Assembly: GCA_043787975.1 (NCBI GenBank)
Contig: JAYVUK010000043.1
Span: forward strand, 1 to 58,328
DNA from: JAPLDA01 sp043787975
GTDB taxonomy: Bacteria > Bacteroidota > Bacteroidia > AKYH767-A > 2013-40CM-41-45
Direction: 5' to 3'
Length of the DNA stretch: 58,328 nt
This document shows, piece after piece, positions 7,410 through 15,459 of the stretch. How positions within the stretch are numbered: the first letter of the stretch is position 1; every line of letters begins with the position of its first letter. A program made the translations under genes and the position numbers. Under the pieces are notes generated by a model that was not told where the DNA came from, made no database searches, and saw nothing but the letters and a program-made list of their open reading frames with translations.

Positions 7410-9319
7410 CAGTCATTCCACTCGAGCAAATTCCCTTCAGTATACCGGATTTTTTCATTGTCAATCAGCCATTCGACAACCTTCAGTGTTTTGTCTTCGC
7501 GCGCATCTTTGATGTGAGGAAGAATTTCAACGAGAGAAAGTGATTTGGATGAAAGAATGGTTTGAAGTTGATTTTGAAGATTTGAAAATTCAAGTTCACT
7601 GATGCCGAGTTTGTTTCTGCTCAGGCAATAATCGCAACTGCCGCAACGATGCGAAACCTCTTCTCCGAAATAATTAAGCAGGATTTGACTTCGACATTTT
7701 GTTTTACCCGTTGCATAATCCAGCATGGCTTTCACACGGATCATGTAACGTTTTTTTCTTTCAGCCAAATGTTGCCGGTCAATGTGTACATCACGAATGT
7801 CGAGGCGTTCTTCCGTAAAAATGAGCTGCGGAAAATCTTTTGCGGGAAGATAGCTGAGAACATTCAGTTTCTCCAATTGATTGAGATATTTAATCAGTTC
7901 ATCTTTTGTGAAGCCTGCACGTGTCGCAATTTCGGTTTCGTTGATGTTCACATAATCATCAAATACGCCTTCATACGAACGGAGAATGACTTTGATGAGA
8001 TGATCAAACGTTTCATTCTTTACCTGGAATTCGTACAGATGTTTGTTGTCTACTTTGAAATGAATGCGTGCATGAAGGTCAACGGATTCAGTGGTCGCAA
8101 GCAAACCTTGCAGCTCAAGTACTTTCAAACAATTGAACACCACCGGAATTTGCAGGTTATAAGAAGAGCAGAATTTGACAATATCAAAATCGAAACTCAC
8201 TCCTTTTCCTGAACCCACCGGAAGCTGGTAAAAATTTGCAAGCGCCTGGTATGTTTTTCGGATCTCTGCAACTTCCGGGAAATTTAATTCTGTGCGATGT
8301 TCGATTTCAACTTTGTCGTTGTTGTTATACAACAACACTCCGTATGCTTGCGCTTCATCACGGCCACCGCGACCGGCTTCCTGGTAATACGCTTCAATAC
8401 TTTCGGGTAAATCGAGGTGAACTACAAAACGAACATTGCTTTTGTCAATTCCCATTCCGAATGCGTTGGTGGCAGCAATCACGCGCGTATTACCTTTCAT
8501 CCAGTCATCCTGAACTTTTGTTCTCACCGATGATTCAAGTCCAGCATGATAGTATCCGGCTGAAATTTTTTTTCGTTTCAGAAATTCTGCAACTTCTTTT
8601 GTTTTTTTTCGGTTACGGACATACACGATTCCTGTTCCTTCAACTTTGTTGATGATGTTGATCAGTCGCTGCAATTTGTCTTCTTCATGAATGACGACAT
8701 ACGACAAATTTTTTCGTTCAAAACTTTTTTTGAAAAGATTCTCTTTTTTAAAATGAAGTTTTTCCTGGATGTCTTTGCGCACTTCTTCGGTTGCAGTAGC
8801 AGTTAAAGCGAGGACGGGAGCATTGTTGGTGAGTTTCCTCGCTTCAGCAATTTTTAAATACGATGGCCTGAAATCATAACCCCATTGAGAGATGCAATGC
8901 GCTTCATCAATGGCCAACAGATTGATATTCATTTTCTGCAAACGCTCCTGCAACAAATCAGATGTCAGTCGCTCCGGTGAGATGTAAAGAAATTTTTCTT
9001 TGCCGTAAATACAGTTGTCGAAAGCGATGTCAATTTCATTTCGGCTCATTCCTGAAACGACAGCGACTGCCGGAATGCCTTTTGACCTGAGGTGTTCAAC
9101 CTGGTCTTTCATCAATGCAATCAGCGGTGAAACCACGACACAGATCCCTTCTTTTGCGAGAGCCGGAACCTGGAAACAAATTGATTTACCTCCGCCTGTT
9201 GGCATTAAAGCAAGCGTATCCTTTCCGTCGAGAACGGATAAAATGATATCTTCCTGTAACGGCCGAAAGTCATTGTGACCCCAGTATTTCGTAAGTATCT
9301 GGCGGATGAGAGATTTCAA
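7409..9319 (-). CDS. recQ: ATP-dependent DNA helicase RecQ
   Basis: A 636-residue superfamily 2 helicase. Helicase core: FRPLQEDII (motif 0), TGGGKS at 41-46 (Walker A), AIDEAHCISQWGYDFRP near 136-150 (DEAH and aromatic-rich loop), LALTATAT (motif III) and YYQEAGRGGRDE (motif VI). The RecQ zinc domain follows near 555-580, with a Cys then the CGSCDYC cluster. No HRDC domain is obvious, and the tail ends in a short winged region. It unwinds 3'-5' at forks and recombination intermediates. Its upstream region, between it and the dienelactone hydrolase gene, holds an octamer tandem repeat at 9360-9422, about 40 nt from the start codon. Confidence 0.95.
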   Translation of the reverse strand: MKSLIRQILTKYWGHNDFRPLQEDIILSVLDGKDTLALMPTGGGKSICFQVPALAKEGICVVVSPLIALMKDQVEHLRSKGIPAVAVVSGMSRNEIDIAFDNCIYGKEKFLYISPERLTSDLLQERLQKMNINLLAIDEAHCISQWGYDFRPSYLKIAEARKLTNNAPVLALTATATEEVRKDIQEKLHFKKENLFKKSFERKNLSYVVIHEEDKLQRLINIINKVEGTGIVYVRNRKKTKEVAEFLKRKKISAGYYHAGLESSVRTKVQDDWMKGNTRVIAATNAFGMGIDKSNVRFVVHLDLPESIEAYYQEAGRGGRDEAQAYGVLLYNNNDKVEIEHRTELNFPEVAEIRKTYQALANFYQLPVGSGKGVSFDFDIVKFCSSYNLQIPVVFNCLKVLELQGLLATTESVDLHARIHFKVDNKHLYEFQVKNETFDHLIKVILRSYEGVFDDYVNINETEIATRAGFTKDELIKYLNQLEKLNVLSYLPAKDFPQLIFTEERLDIRDVHIDRQHLAERKKRYMIRVKAMLDYATGKTKCRSQILLNYFGEEVSHRCGSCDYCLSRNKLGISELEFSNLQNQLQTILSSKSLSLVEILPHIKDAREDKTLKVVEWLIDNEKIRYTEGNLLEWND

Positions 9320-9339
9320 GAGGAGTGAGAAAAAAAATG

Positions 9340-9422
9340 GATAATTAATAATTAATAATGGTTCAATGGTTCAATGGTTCAATAGTTCAATAGTTCAATA
9401 GTTCAATAGTTCAATAGTTCAA
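9340..9422. repeat. Octamer tandem repeat upstream of recQ
   Basis: After TAATTAA heptads near 9340-9357, the octamer GTTCAATG/GTTCAATA is repeated eight times without interruption (9360-9422; the last unit is incomplete). Three units have G and the rest A at the variable position. The array sits 41-103 nt upstream of the recQ start, so slippage would change spacing or content in its likely promoter region. Confidence 0.9.
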
Positions 9423-9463
9423 AAATCAGTCGGACAAAATAGGTTTTTCATTCTTCCTTTTAT

Positions 9464-10303
9464 TTATTTAATCCGGTCTTTCAAAAATGAAAGCACGAGT
9501 TTATGTGCATCTGCTGAAGCTTCTTTGTCATATTTCGGATTACTCGGATTGGCGAATGCGTGATCAGCGTCATAGGATTGCACCGTTAATATTTTAGTTG
9601 TTGACTTCATATCTTTTTCAAATTGCTCAACAACCTGTGGAGTGATGTATCCGTCTTTTTTTGCAAAGATGCCGAGCACATCGCAATTGATATTTTTTAG
9701 TTTGGTCACGTCTTTCTCCGGCATTCCGTAATACATCACGCAACCGTTTGCCAGTTTACCGGCAAGCAAGGTTGCCTGCAACGACCAGCCGCCTCCCATG
9801 CACCACCCGATGGTATAGATACTGGACATCTGACCTACATCAGCAATGGCCCCCTGGATAATTGCAACAGCTCTTTCTTCTTTCAGCCCGCCCATCAACT
9901 GCTGTGCTTCCGGTGCCGTGGTTGCAACTTTTCCGTCATACAAATCAATAGCAAGAATATTTGCATTGCCCACTTCGCGTTGCAATTTTTCAGCTTCCTG
10001 TTTAATGTAATCATTCAATCCCCACCATTCATGAATCATAATGATCCAGTTATCTGTGGGTTTGTTGGATCTTACTTCAAATGCATTCGCATCTTTTCCA
10101 TCGGAAGTTTTGAATGTGATCATCGTTCCTTTTGCCGGAACAAAAGTAAACGGAACCGGATCGGGATGAAGCGTAACAAATTCTTCACTGGTAGCCAGCA
10201 TGGCAAATTGCTCGGTGGAACTCATGCTGCAGCAACTGTGTTTGGTTTGCGAGAATGCACTTGCAGCAAAGATGGTGAGAAGAGGAAGCAGAATTTTTTT
10301 CAT
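9464..10303 (-). CDS. Exported dienelactone hydrolase family protein
   Basis: A 279-residue alpha/beta hydrolase with an N-terminal signal peptide (MKKILLPLLTIFAASAFSQ, cleavage near residue 19). A Cys-rich KHSCCSM follows. The DLH fold is recognisable: IIMIHEWWGLNDYIKQEA (oxyanion loop), LAIDLYDG, then the nucleophile elbow IGWCMGGGWS with Cys at about 168. The acid lies in FAKKDGYITP and the histidine in DADHAFANP. Dienelactone hydrolases open lactones or related esters, but many family members have unknown substrates. Export to the periplasm is unusual for classical catabolic DLH and suggests another ester substrate. It is a single gene. Confidence 0.88.
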   Translation of the reverse strand: MKKILLPLLTIFAASAFSQTKHSCCSMSSTEQFAMLATSEEFVTLHPDPVPFTFVPAKGTMITFKTSDGKDANAFEVRSNKPTDNWIIMIHEWWGLNDYIKQEAEKLQREVGNANILAIDLYDGKVATTAPEAQQLMGGLKEERAVAIIQGAIADVGQMSSIYTIGWCMGGGWSLQATLLAGKLANGCVMYYGMPEKDVTKLKNINCDVLGIFAKKDGYITPQVVEQFEKDMKSTTKILTVQSYDADHAFANPSNPKYDKEASADAHKLVLSFLKDRIK

Positions 10304-10474
10304 GGTAATGTTGTTAATTGAGCATGCAAAGTAACAAAAAAGTGCAAAATTATTTTCGAAGGGTTGTTTGATACCCGGTACCGATCCATCCTTTCAAAAT
10401 GAAAAATTACAATGCAATTCAGAGATATACTGAGGATACAAAAAATAAAGCGAGTTTAACGCTCAACAAAAGTA

Positions 10475-11905
10475 TTACTGCTTGACAAATTTTTGAGATA
10501 GTAGCCGGTTTCCTTCAAACAGGTTTACGTTATAGATACCTGATGATAAACCTGAAATGTTGATGTCCTTTTGATTCTCAGTCCTGGTAATTAAGCTGCC
10601 CACAGAATTAAATATTTCGATAACAGGCTTCACAAAATTATTGTCATACGAAACATGAATGGTATTCATTGCGGGATTCGGGGAGATCATAAATGAATAG
10701 GACTTTTTACCTTGTTCAATAATGTTTGTTGAAGCGTTTCCATTCTTGTCGGTTTTAACAAAGAAGAGATCTGCATCAGTTGTTCCTGTTTGTTGTTTAT
10801 ATCCTGTCATGGCATAACCACCATCTGCGCACGCTACGATCCAATTGGCAGATTCCATATAATTTGCATCTCCGATGGTTTTCATCCATTGTTGATTTCC
10901 ATACGCATCTGTTTTTATGAGAAAGATGTCCAGGCTGTCACCAAAACTTTTTGTGCTTCCTGAAATGATATAACCACCATCACCCGTGGCAGCCACAAAA
11001 CTTGCTTCGTCATCATTGAGCCCTCCGTAATTTCTGCTCCACTGTTGCACTCCTGAACTATTAATTTTTACGAGGTAAGCGTCCTGGTCACCTGCTCCGA
11101 AACTTGTACTGGAACCTGCAACAATAAACCCTCCGTCAGTTGTTGAGATGAATCCATACGCTCCTTCGCTTCCTGCTCCGCCAATGTTTTTTGACCAGAG
11201 TAAATTTCCGTCAGCATCTGTTTTTAAAATAAGAATATCATCGGGACTGCTTGTTAACGTAGTGCTGATCCTGCATGCGATCACATAGTCGCCATCTGCT
11301 GCTTCAGCGATCCTCATTCCGATTTCTCCCTGGAACTGGGTAAAGTTTTTTGTCCACAGCGTATCTCCGTTTGCATTGTATTTTACAAGGAATGCGCTTC
11401 CCATCCAGTCGTTCGTTCTGTTTACTCCTGTCATCACGTAGTTACCATCTGATGTTTGTATGCCGTGAAAACCCACATCGTCATTCAGTCCGCCGGAGGT
11501 TCTATCCCATTGCACGTTTCCTGAATGATCCGTTTTAATTGCCCAGGCATCACAATCACCGGCACCATAACTCTCCGTATGACAAACAATAAAATATCCT
11601 CCGTCTGTTGTTTGGACAATCGAATTTCCTCCTTCCTCGTTAGAACCGTTTATGATTTTTGTCCATTGTTCTGTTCCTTCTCCGTCGGTTTTTATGATAT
11701 AGACATCACCTAACGTGTCGCCAAAACTCAACGTTAAACCAGTAATAATAAAACCTCCGTCAGAAGTTAATGCAAGTGAATGACCATAATCAGAATTGGA
11801 ACCACCGAAAGTTTTTTTAAAGGTGTTTGTTTGTGCAGTCAATAAATTTCCGGTGCAGAGAAATAAGAGCATCGTTACATAGCGAAGAGAGGAGAATGTT
11901 TTCAT
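10475..11905 (-). CDS. T9SS type A sorted protein with repeated blade-like motifs
   Basis: I start at the ATG at 11905, which gives the signal peptide MKTFSSLRYVTMLLFLCTGNLLTAQ. The longer frame to 11980 lacks one. The mature protein of about 450 residues consists of seven or so repeats of about 52 residues. Each contains a phrase like TSDGGFIITG, then a variant of SFGAGDxDAYLVKxxxxGxxQW, probably a beta-propeller. The last about 80 residues are a type A sorting domain (ISPNPAMNTIHVSYDN, LITRTENQKDINISGLSSGIYN). It is probably secreted through T9SS and attached to the surface. The function is not recognised. Confidence 0.88.
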   Translation of the reverse strand: MKTFSSLRYVTMLLFLCTGNLLTAQTNTFKKTFGGSNSDYGHSLALTSDGGFIITGLTLSFGDTLGDVYIIKTDGEGTEQWTKIINGSNEEGGNSIVQTTDGGYFIVCHTESYGAGDCDAWAIKTDHSGNVQWDRTSGGLNDDVGFHGIQTSDGNYVMTGVNRTNDWMGSAFLVKYNANGDTLWTKNFTQFQGEIGMRIAEAADGDYVIACRISTTLTSSPDDILILKTDADGNLLWSKNIGGAGSEGAYGFISTTDGGFIVAGSSTSFGAGDQDAYLVKINSSGVQQWSRNYGGLNDDEASFVAATGDGGYIISGSTKSFGDSLDIFLIKTDAYGNQQWMKTIGDANYMESANWIVACADGGYAMTGYKQQTGTTDADLFFVKTDKNGNASTNIIEQGKKSYSFMISPNPAMNTIHVSYDNNFVKPVIEIFNSVGSLITRTENQKDINISGLSSGIYNVNLFEGNRLLSQKFVKQ

Positions 11906-12237
11906 GAGGGTTAGTTTTGTGTTTGTAGCACTTGTAACGACATGAATATAATAATATTGTGTTCGAATGGTTTGAATCAAATCGGTAGAAGGATGAACTT
12001 CTGTAACTAAAAAAAATAAGCCCTGCTATCTTAGCGCTTTAATATTCGTAGGAGAAAAAGTGATTGTACAAAGTTTATTTATGAGATTGGTTAATACCCC
12101 ACAGCTTGCTTAGGAAACAAATATTTTTTCCATTCGAACCTCGAAGTGCTGCTTCGGGGTTATTCATTACATTTACTCAGCATTAATAAAAGATAAACTA
12201 AAATTGAAAATGAATGCAGAGTTTCTTCAACGGATAT
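11906..12237. other. Intergenic region with one hairpin
   Basis: No reading frame of note. An imperfect 10-bp hairpin (AACCTCGAAG at 12137-12146 with CTTCGGGGTT at 12152-12161, loop of 5) lies in it. It has no T-run on either side, so it is not a clear terminator. The promoter of the T9SS gene ending at 10475 should lie in this stretch. Confidence 0.4.
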
Positions 12238-12660
12238 TTATTCCCTGGTTGCAGTTCCGTCTGGGGTGTAGAATAACTCAACAGTTTTAACACCGTGTTT
12301 TATTTCCACTTCGTATTTCATTACGCCTTTGGAAGTTTCAATTTTTGAAACTGCTTTTATCGTTACCCCCTTTTGTGAAGCATTGAATGCTGCTTGCACT
12401 TTGTCGGGCAGTTCATTGAACGAGAAAGGACTTTCGGTTTCCAGCCATTCGCCCGTGTCGCTGAAGTTAGCGGAATACTTAACGCCTTTCCACGTAAAGG
12501 ATGCTTCATAGTTATGAGTATTTTCTTTATCCCAGGTTGCGCCGGTTGCATTGGGAAATTTTTGTTCGAATGCTTTTTGAACGGCGCCAGGAGCATTGCC
12601 GGCATAAGCAAAGGCAGAAAGCAGGCAAATACTTACGGCTGTCAGAATTGATTTTTTCAT
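12238..12660 (-). CDS. PepSY-like (DUF2874) periplasmic protein
   Basis: 140 residues with a clear signal peptide (MKKSILTAVSICLLSAFAYA). The mature protein contains two copies of the PepSY-like pattern seen in putative beta-lactamase-inhibitor-like proteins. The first is VQKAFEQKFPNATGATWDKE followed by YEASFTWKGVKYSANFSDTG. The second is VQAAFNASQKGVTIKAVSKI followed by KYEVEIKHGVKTVELFYTPDG. Such proteins are periplasmic and common in Bacteroidota. Their function is not established. It is preceded by a short gap from the 2H phosphoesterase gene and may share its transcript. Confidence 0.88.
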   Translation of the reverse strand: MKKSILTAVSICLLSAFAYAGNAPGAVQKAFEQKFPNATGATWDKENTHNYEASFTWKGVKYSANFSDTGEWLETESPFSFNELPDKVQAAFNASQKGVTIKAVSKIETSKGVMKYEVEIKHGVKTVELFYTPDGTATRE

Positions 12661-12710
12661 GATGTTTAGTTTGTGTGAGAACGTGAAGGTGCTAATTTAA
12701 TTGTTGTTGC

Positions 12711-13238
12711 CTACCGATTCATCAATTTTATTTTCTCCAAGGTGGTCACTTGTTCGTTGTTAAATTTAACCAGATCGATGGAGGAAATAACTCCGCTGAT
12801 TGAAAAGTTTTTTGCATTCCATTCATCTGCCATTTTTGGGGCAAGCATTTTATTCGGTGAACTTCCAATTGTCACATGCGGAATAAAATCAATCTCCTGG
12901 CGATGATGACTTGCTAAACGTGCGCTGTATAACTTGTCATGTAGTTGTAGGATGTCATCGAATCCTTCTTCGGGCACTAAAAGCACATGGTAGATTTCAG
13001 TGAATGCATCTTTATTGATTACGGCAGAGCGAAGACAAAATGAAAAAGATTTTACTCCTTCAAGTTGTTTTTTTAGTTCTGTTGAAAATTCAGGAATTGA
13101 AAAATCATGAACAAGAAAAACAAGTGTGAAGTGTGGTTTTACAAGCTGAAACTGTTTATCGTACTGCTTCCTGAAATTTTCTATCGACCGAAAATCGTCG
13201 CCTGATAATTCTGGATATGCGATTGCTAAAAGACTCAT
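12711..13238 (-). CDS. 2H phosphoesterase superfamily protein (2'-5' RNA ligase-like)
   Basis: A 175-residue protein with the two signature His-x-Thr motifs of the 2H superfamily: HFTLVF near residue 36 and HVTIGSS near residue 125. The spacing and overall length match LigT-like proteins. Members cleave or form 2',5' or cyclic phosphodiester bonds. The cellular substrate is unknown. Cytosolic, with no signal peptide. The PepSY-like gene begins 50 nt after its stop. Confidence 0.85.
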   Translation of the reverse strand: MSLLAIAYPELSGDDFRSIENFRKQYDKQFQLVKPHFTLVFLVHDFSIPEFSTELKKQLEGVKSFSFCLRSAVINKDAFTEIYHVLLVPEEGFDDILQLHDKLYSARLASHHRQEIDFIPHVTIGSSPNKMLAPKMADEWNAKNFSISGVISSIDLVKFNNEQVTTLEKIKLMNR

Positions 13239-13349
13239 CAGTACTTAATCTTTTATAGTTGACCTTTTACAGAAAAGTTGATCACACGTACGTTAACTCA
13301 CACAAAAAACTGCAACAATGAAATACTCCAACATTTTTTCGTTTCAGTT

Positions 13350-14262
13350 TTATTCAACAATAAATTTCCTAACGGAATAATTTTTCGTGTCTGAGTATTT
13401 GAGATAATAAAATCCATCAGTCAGATTTAGTTTCTTAGTGTCAATCGTTTTTGATTTAAAATTCTTGTCTTCAAATACCAATTGTCCAATGTGATTGTAA
13501 ACCTCAATTGTTTCAATAGAAGGCTGAATTTTCCTGTTGATGAAAAGTAATTCGCTTGTCGGGTTGGGATAAATTGTAATCAGGTTGTCGCTAAGGATTT
13601 CTTCAATTACCTCGATGTAATCGCAAAAATTTAAGTTGTCAAATGCAAGCCCGTCAAAAGTATTTACGATTGGATCACTGATGAAGGTAAATCGAAACAA
13701 AATGGTATCATTCAAATTCACATTAGATACGCTTTGAAGACCTCCAAGATAAACATGAAAATATTTCCAGCCATTTGAATTACCTGTCAAAGTTGGCTTA
13801 GTACCATTCCAGCCAATATATAAACTGTATGTGGTGTCTGTTATTATGTTTATCCATGTTGTTCCTTGGTCAAGAGAAATCTCAATTGTTCCGTAATCAT
13901 TAAGCGAATCAGCATTGACATTGTAATAGCCCCCCAAAATCAAGAAAGCCTGGCATGCCTACTTGTGCAAGGTGCCCTATAATAAAAACAGAAGTGTTAT
14001 TTGGCGGATAAGTATTCACCGTGTCAGTGATAATTACATTCGGTGCAGAATGTGCAGAACTGATGACTGTTTTCTGTGGTGAACCGATTTGCCAAATATT
14101 ATTTGGATTTGAAACAGTATCAATCCAAAGCCAATAGTTAGGTGGAGTAATTCCATTATCAAAGTTGAATTCGTCTGCTGGTGAACCAACACCACAAGTT
14201 TGTCCATAACTGACTGACAAGACCATAACTGTTATAATCAGAAGCAAGTAGAGTTTTTTCAT
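13350..14262 (-). pseudogene. T9SS type A sorted protein, interrupted by a frameshift
   Basis: Two overlapping frames make one protein. The first (14262-13909) starts with a signal peptide MKKLYLLLIITVMVLSVSYGQ and a segment with DEFNFDNGITPPNYW. The second (from about 13943 to 13350) continues YYNVNADSLNDYGTIEISL and ends with a type A sorting domain (TIYPNPTSELLFIN, IYNHIGQ-like IEVYNHIGQLVFED). The join is a run of six G on the minus strand (six C at 13930-13935). With five G the reading is FGG-YYNVNAD and the frame is continuous. The rest is undamaged, so this may be a recent mutation, slippage-based switching or a sequencing error. The full product would be about 303 residues. Confidence 0.8.
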
Positions 14263-14414
14263 AAGAGAAATTTTTTAGTTATTGTTTGATTTAACTGACT
14301 GTTACTTATAGAAATGTTCGTGTTGACAGATGAAACAAAATTGTGCTCAACACTCAAATAGCAGAACTTCTTTCTCTCTAAAGTTCTGTTAACCAACACA
14401 AATATAAAAGATTG

Positions 14415-14475
14415 CACTTCCAATTTTCTAATTTCCAATTTCTATTTTCTAATTCCGGTTTCCCAATTCCAAATT
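14415..14475. repeat. AATTTC/TCTAATT word repeats before tatC
   Basis: Short words (TTCCAATT, TTCTAATT, TTTCCAATT) are reiterated about six times immediately upstream of tatC. A TAGTTTTG -7-like box follows at 14478-14485, eight bases before the ATG. A -33 TTTG is not evident. Confidence 0.5.
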
Positions 14476-14492
14476 CGTAGTTTTGCGCGCGT

Positions 14493-15323
14493 ATGTTATT
14501 CGGTTTACTCGGCAATAAAAACAGTTCTACAGGCGAAATGTCTTTTCTCGGGCATCTCGAAGCGTTGCGCTGGCATCTCGTTCGTTCGGTAACCGTGGTC
14601 ATGGTGCTTGCAGTTACCTTATTCTGTTTCAAAGAATTTTTATTTGACGGCATCTTACTCGCTCCGAAAAACCCGCATTTCTTTACCTATCGTGCCTTGT
14701 GTTTTCTGGCGCACAAGTTTCATTTGAGTGATGATCTGTGTGTCACGCAGATCAATTTCATATTAATCAGTACGGATATCTCCGCCCAGTTTACCACCCA
14801 CATGTGGGTGGCGTTCATCGGCGGCGTAGTGGTTAGTTTTCCTTACATCATTTGGGAGCTGTGGAGATTCATTAAGCCCGCCTTGCATGCAAACGAGCAA
14901 CGCTATGCAAAAGGAATTGTGTTTTATACTTCGTTCCTCTTTCTCACCGGAGTGTTGTTCGGGTACTACATCATTACTCCGATGTCGGTGAATTTTCTCG
15001 GAACCTACCAGGTAAGTGAAGAAGTAAAAAATACGATTACACTGGATTCTTTCATTTCCATTGTGACGACCATGACGGTGATTACAGGCATTGTTTTCGA
15101 ATTGCCGATTGTGGTCTACTTCCTCACGAAGATCGGAATTCTCACTCCGAAATTCATGCGGACGTACAGGCGCCATGCCATCGTGATCATTCTTATTCTT
15201 GCGGCTGTCATCACTCCGACGTCCGATGCAACCACACTGACGCTGGTTTTTATTCCACTCTATATTTTGTACGAGATCAGTATTTTTGTGAGCGCTTATG
15301 TCGTGAAGAAGAAGGAGAATTAG
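14493..15323 (+). CDS. tatC: Twin-arginine translocase subunit TatC
   Basis: A 276-residue polytopic membrane protein. The N-terminal MSFLGHLEALRWHLVRSV is the TatC signature (E. coli MPLITHLIELRKRLL), containing the conserved Glu that recognises the twin-arginine motif. Six hydrophobic helices follow. FPYIIWELWRFIKPALHANE and the loop FELPIVVYFLTKIGILTPKFM are typical, as is the AAVITPTSDATTLTLVFIPLYILYEISIF end. It has a periplasmic insert between helices 1 and 2 (about residues 60-100), longer than in E. coli, as is common in Bacteroidota. tatA/B are not adjacent. The final residues (VVKKKEN) are cytosolic. Confidence 0.96.
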   Translation: MLFGLLGNKNSSTGEMSFLGHLEALRWHLVRSVTVVMVLAVTLFCFKEFLFDGILLAPKNPHFFTYRALCFLAHKFHLSDDLCVTQINFILISTDISAQFTTHMWVAFIGGVVVSFPYIIWELWRFIKPALHANEQRYAKGIVFYTSFLFLTGVLFGYYIITPMSVNFLGTYQVSEEVKNTITLDSFISIVTTMTVITGIVFELPIVVYFLTKIGILTPKFMRTYRRHAIVIILILAAVITPTSDATTLTLVFIPLYILYEISIFVSAYVVKKKEN

Positions 15324-15324
15324 G

Positions 15325-15404
15325 AATTGATAATTGATAATTGATAATTATAAGGTAGGAATCGCTGTTCATATTTTTGATTCCTGAATCCTGAAACCTG
15401 AATC
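15325..15404. repeat. Two short word arrays between tatC and the DUF5686 gene
   Basis: The word AATTGAT is repeated at 15325-15350. At 15380-15404 the word TCCTGAA/ACCTGAA is repeated three times. Both lie in the 136-nt gap between two co-directional genes, before the likely promoter at 15424-15431. Confidence 0.6.
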
Positions 15405-15423
15405 CAGAAAGGATTAAAATTTT

Positions 15424-15431
15424 TATACTTG
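15424..15431 (+). promoter_or_regulatory. Candidate -7 box for the DUF5686 gene
   Basis: TATACTTG matches the Bacteroidota -7 consensus TAnnTTTG with one mismatch, 29 nt before the ATG. No convincing -33 TTTG is found 19-20 nt upstream. Confidence 0.35.
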
Positions 15432-15459
15432 CGAACACAACTTCCTGCCAGTCTTCTGT

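Noticed and set aside
7649..8212. 187-codon plus-strand frame inside recQ
   Set aside because: Lies fully antisense to a well-supported RecQ. No motif. Typical shadow frame.
12137..12161. Hairpin as an intrinsic terminator
   Set aside because: No T-run on either side and G-U pairs in the stem.
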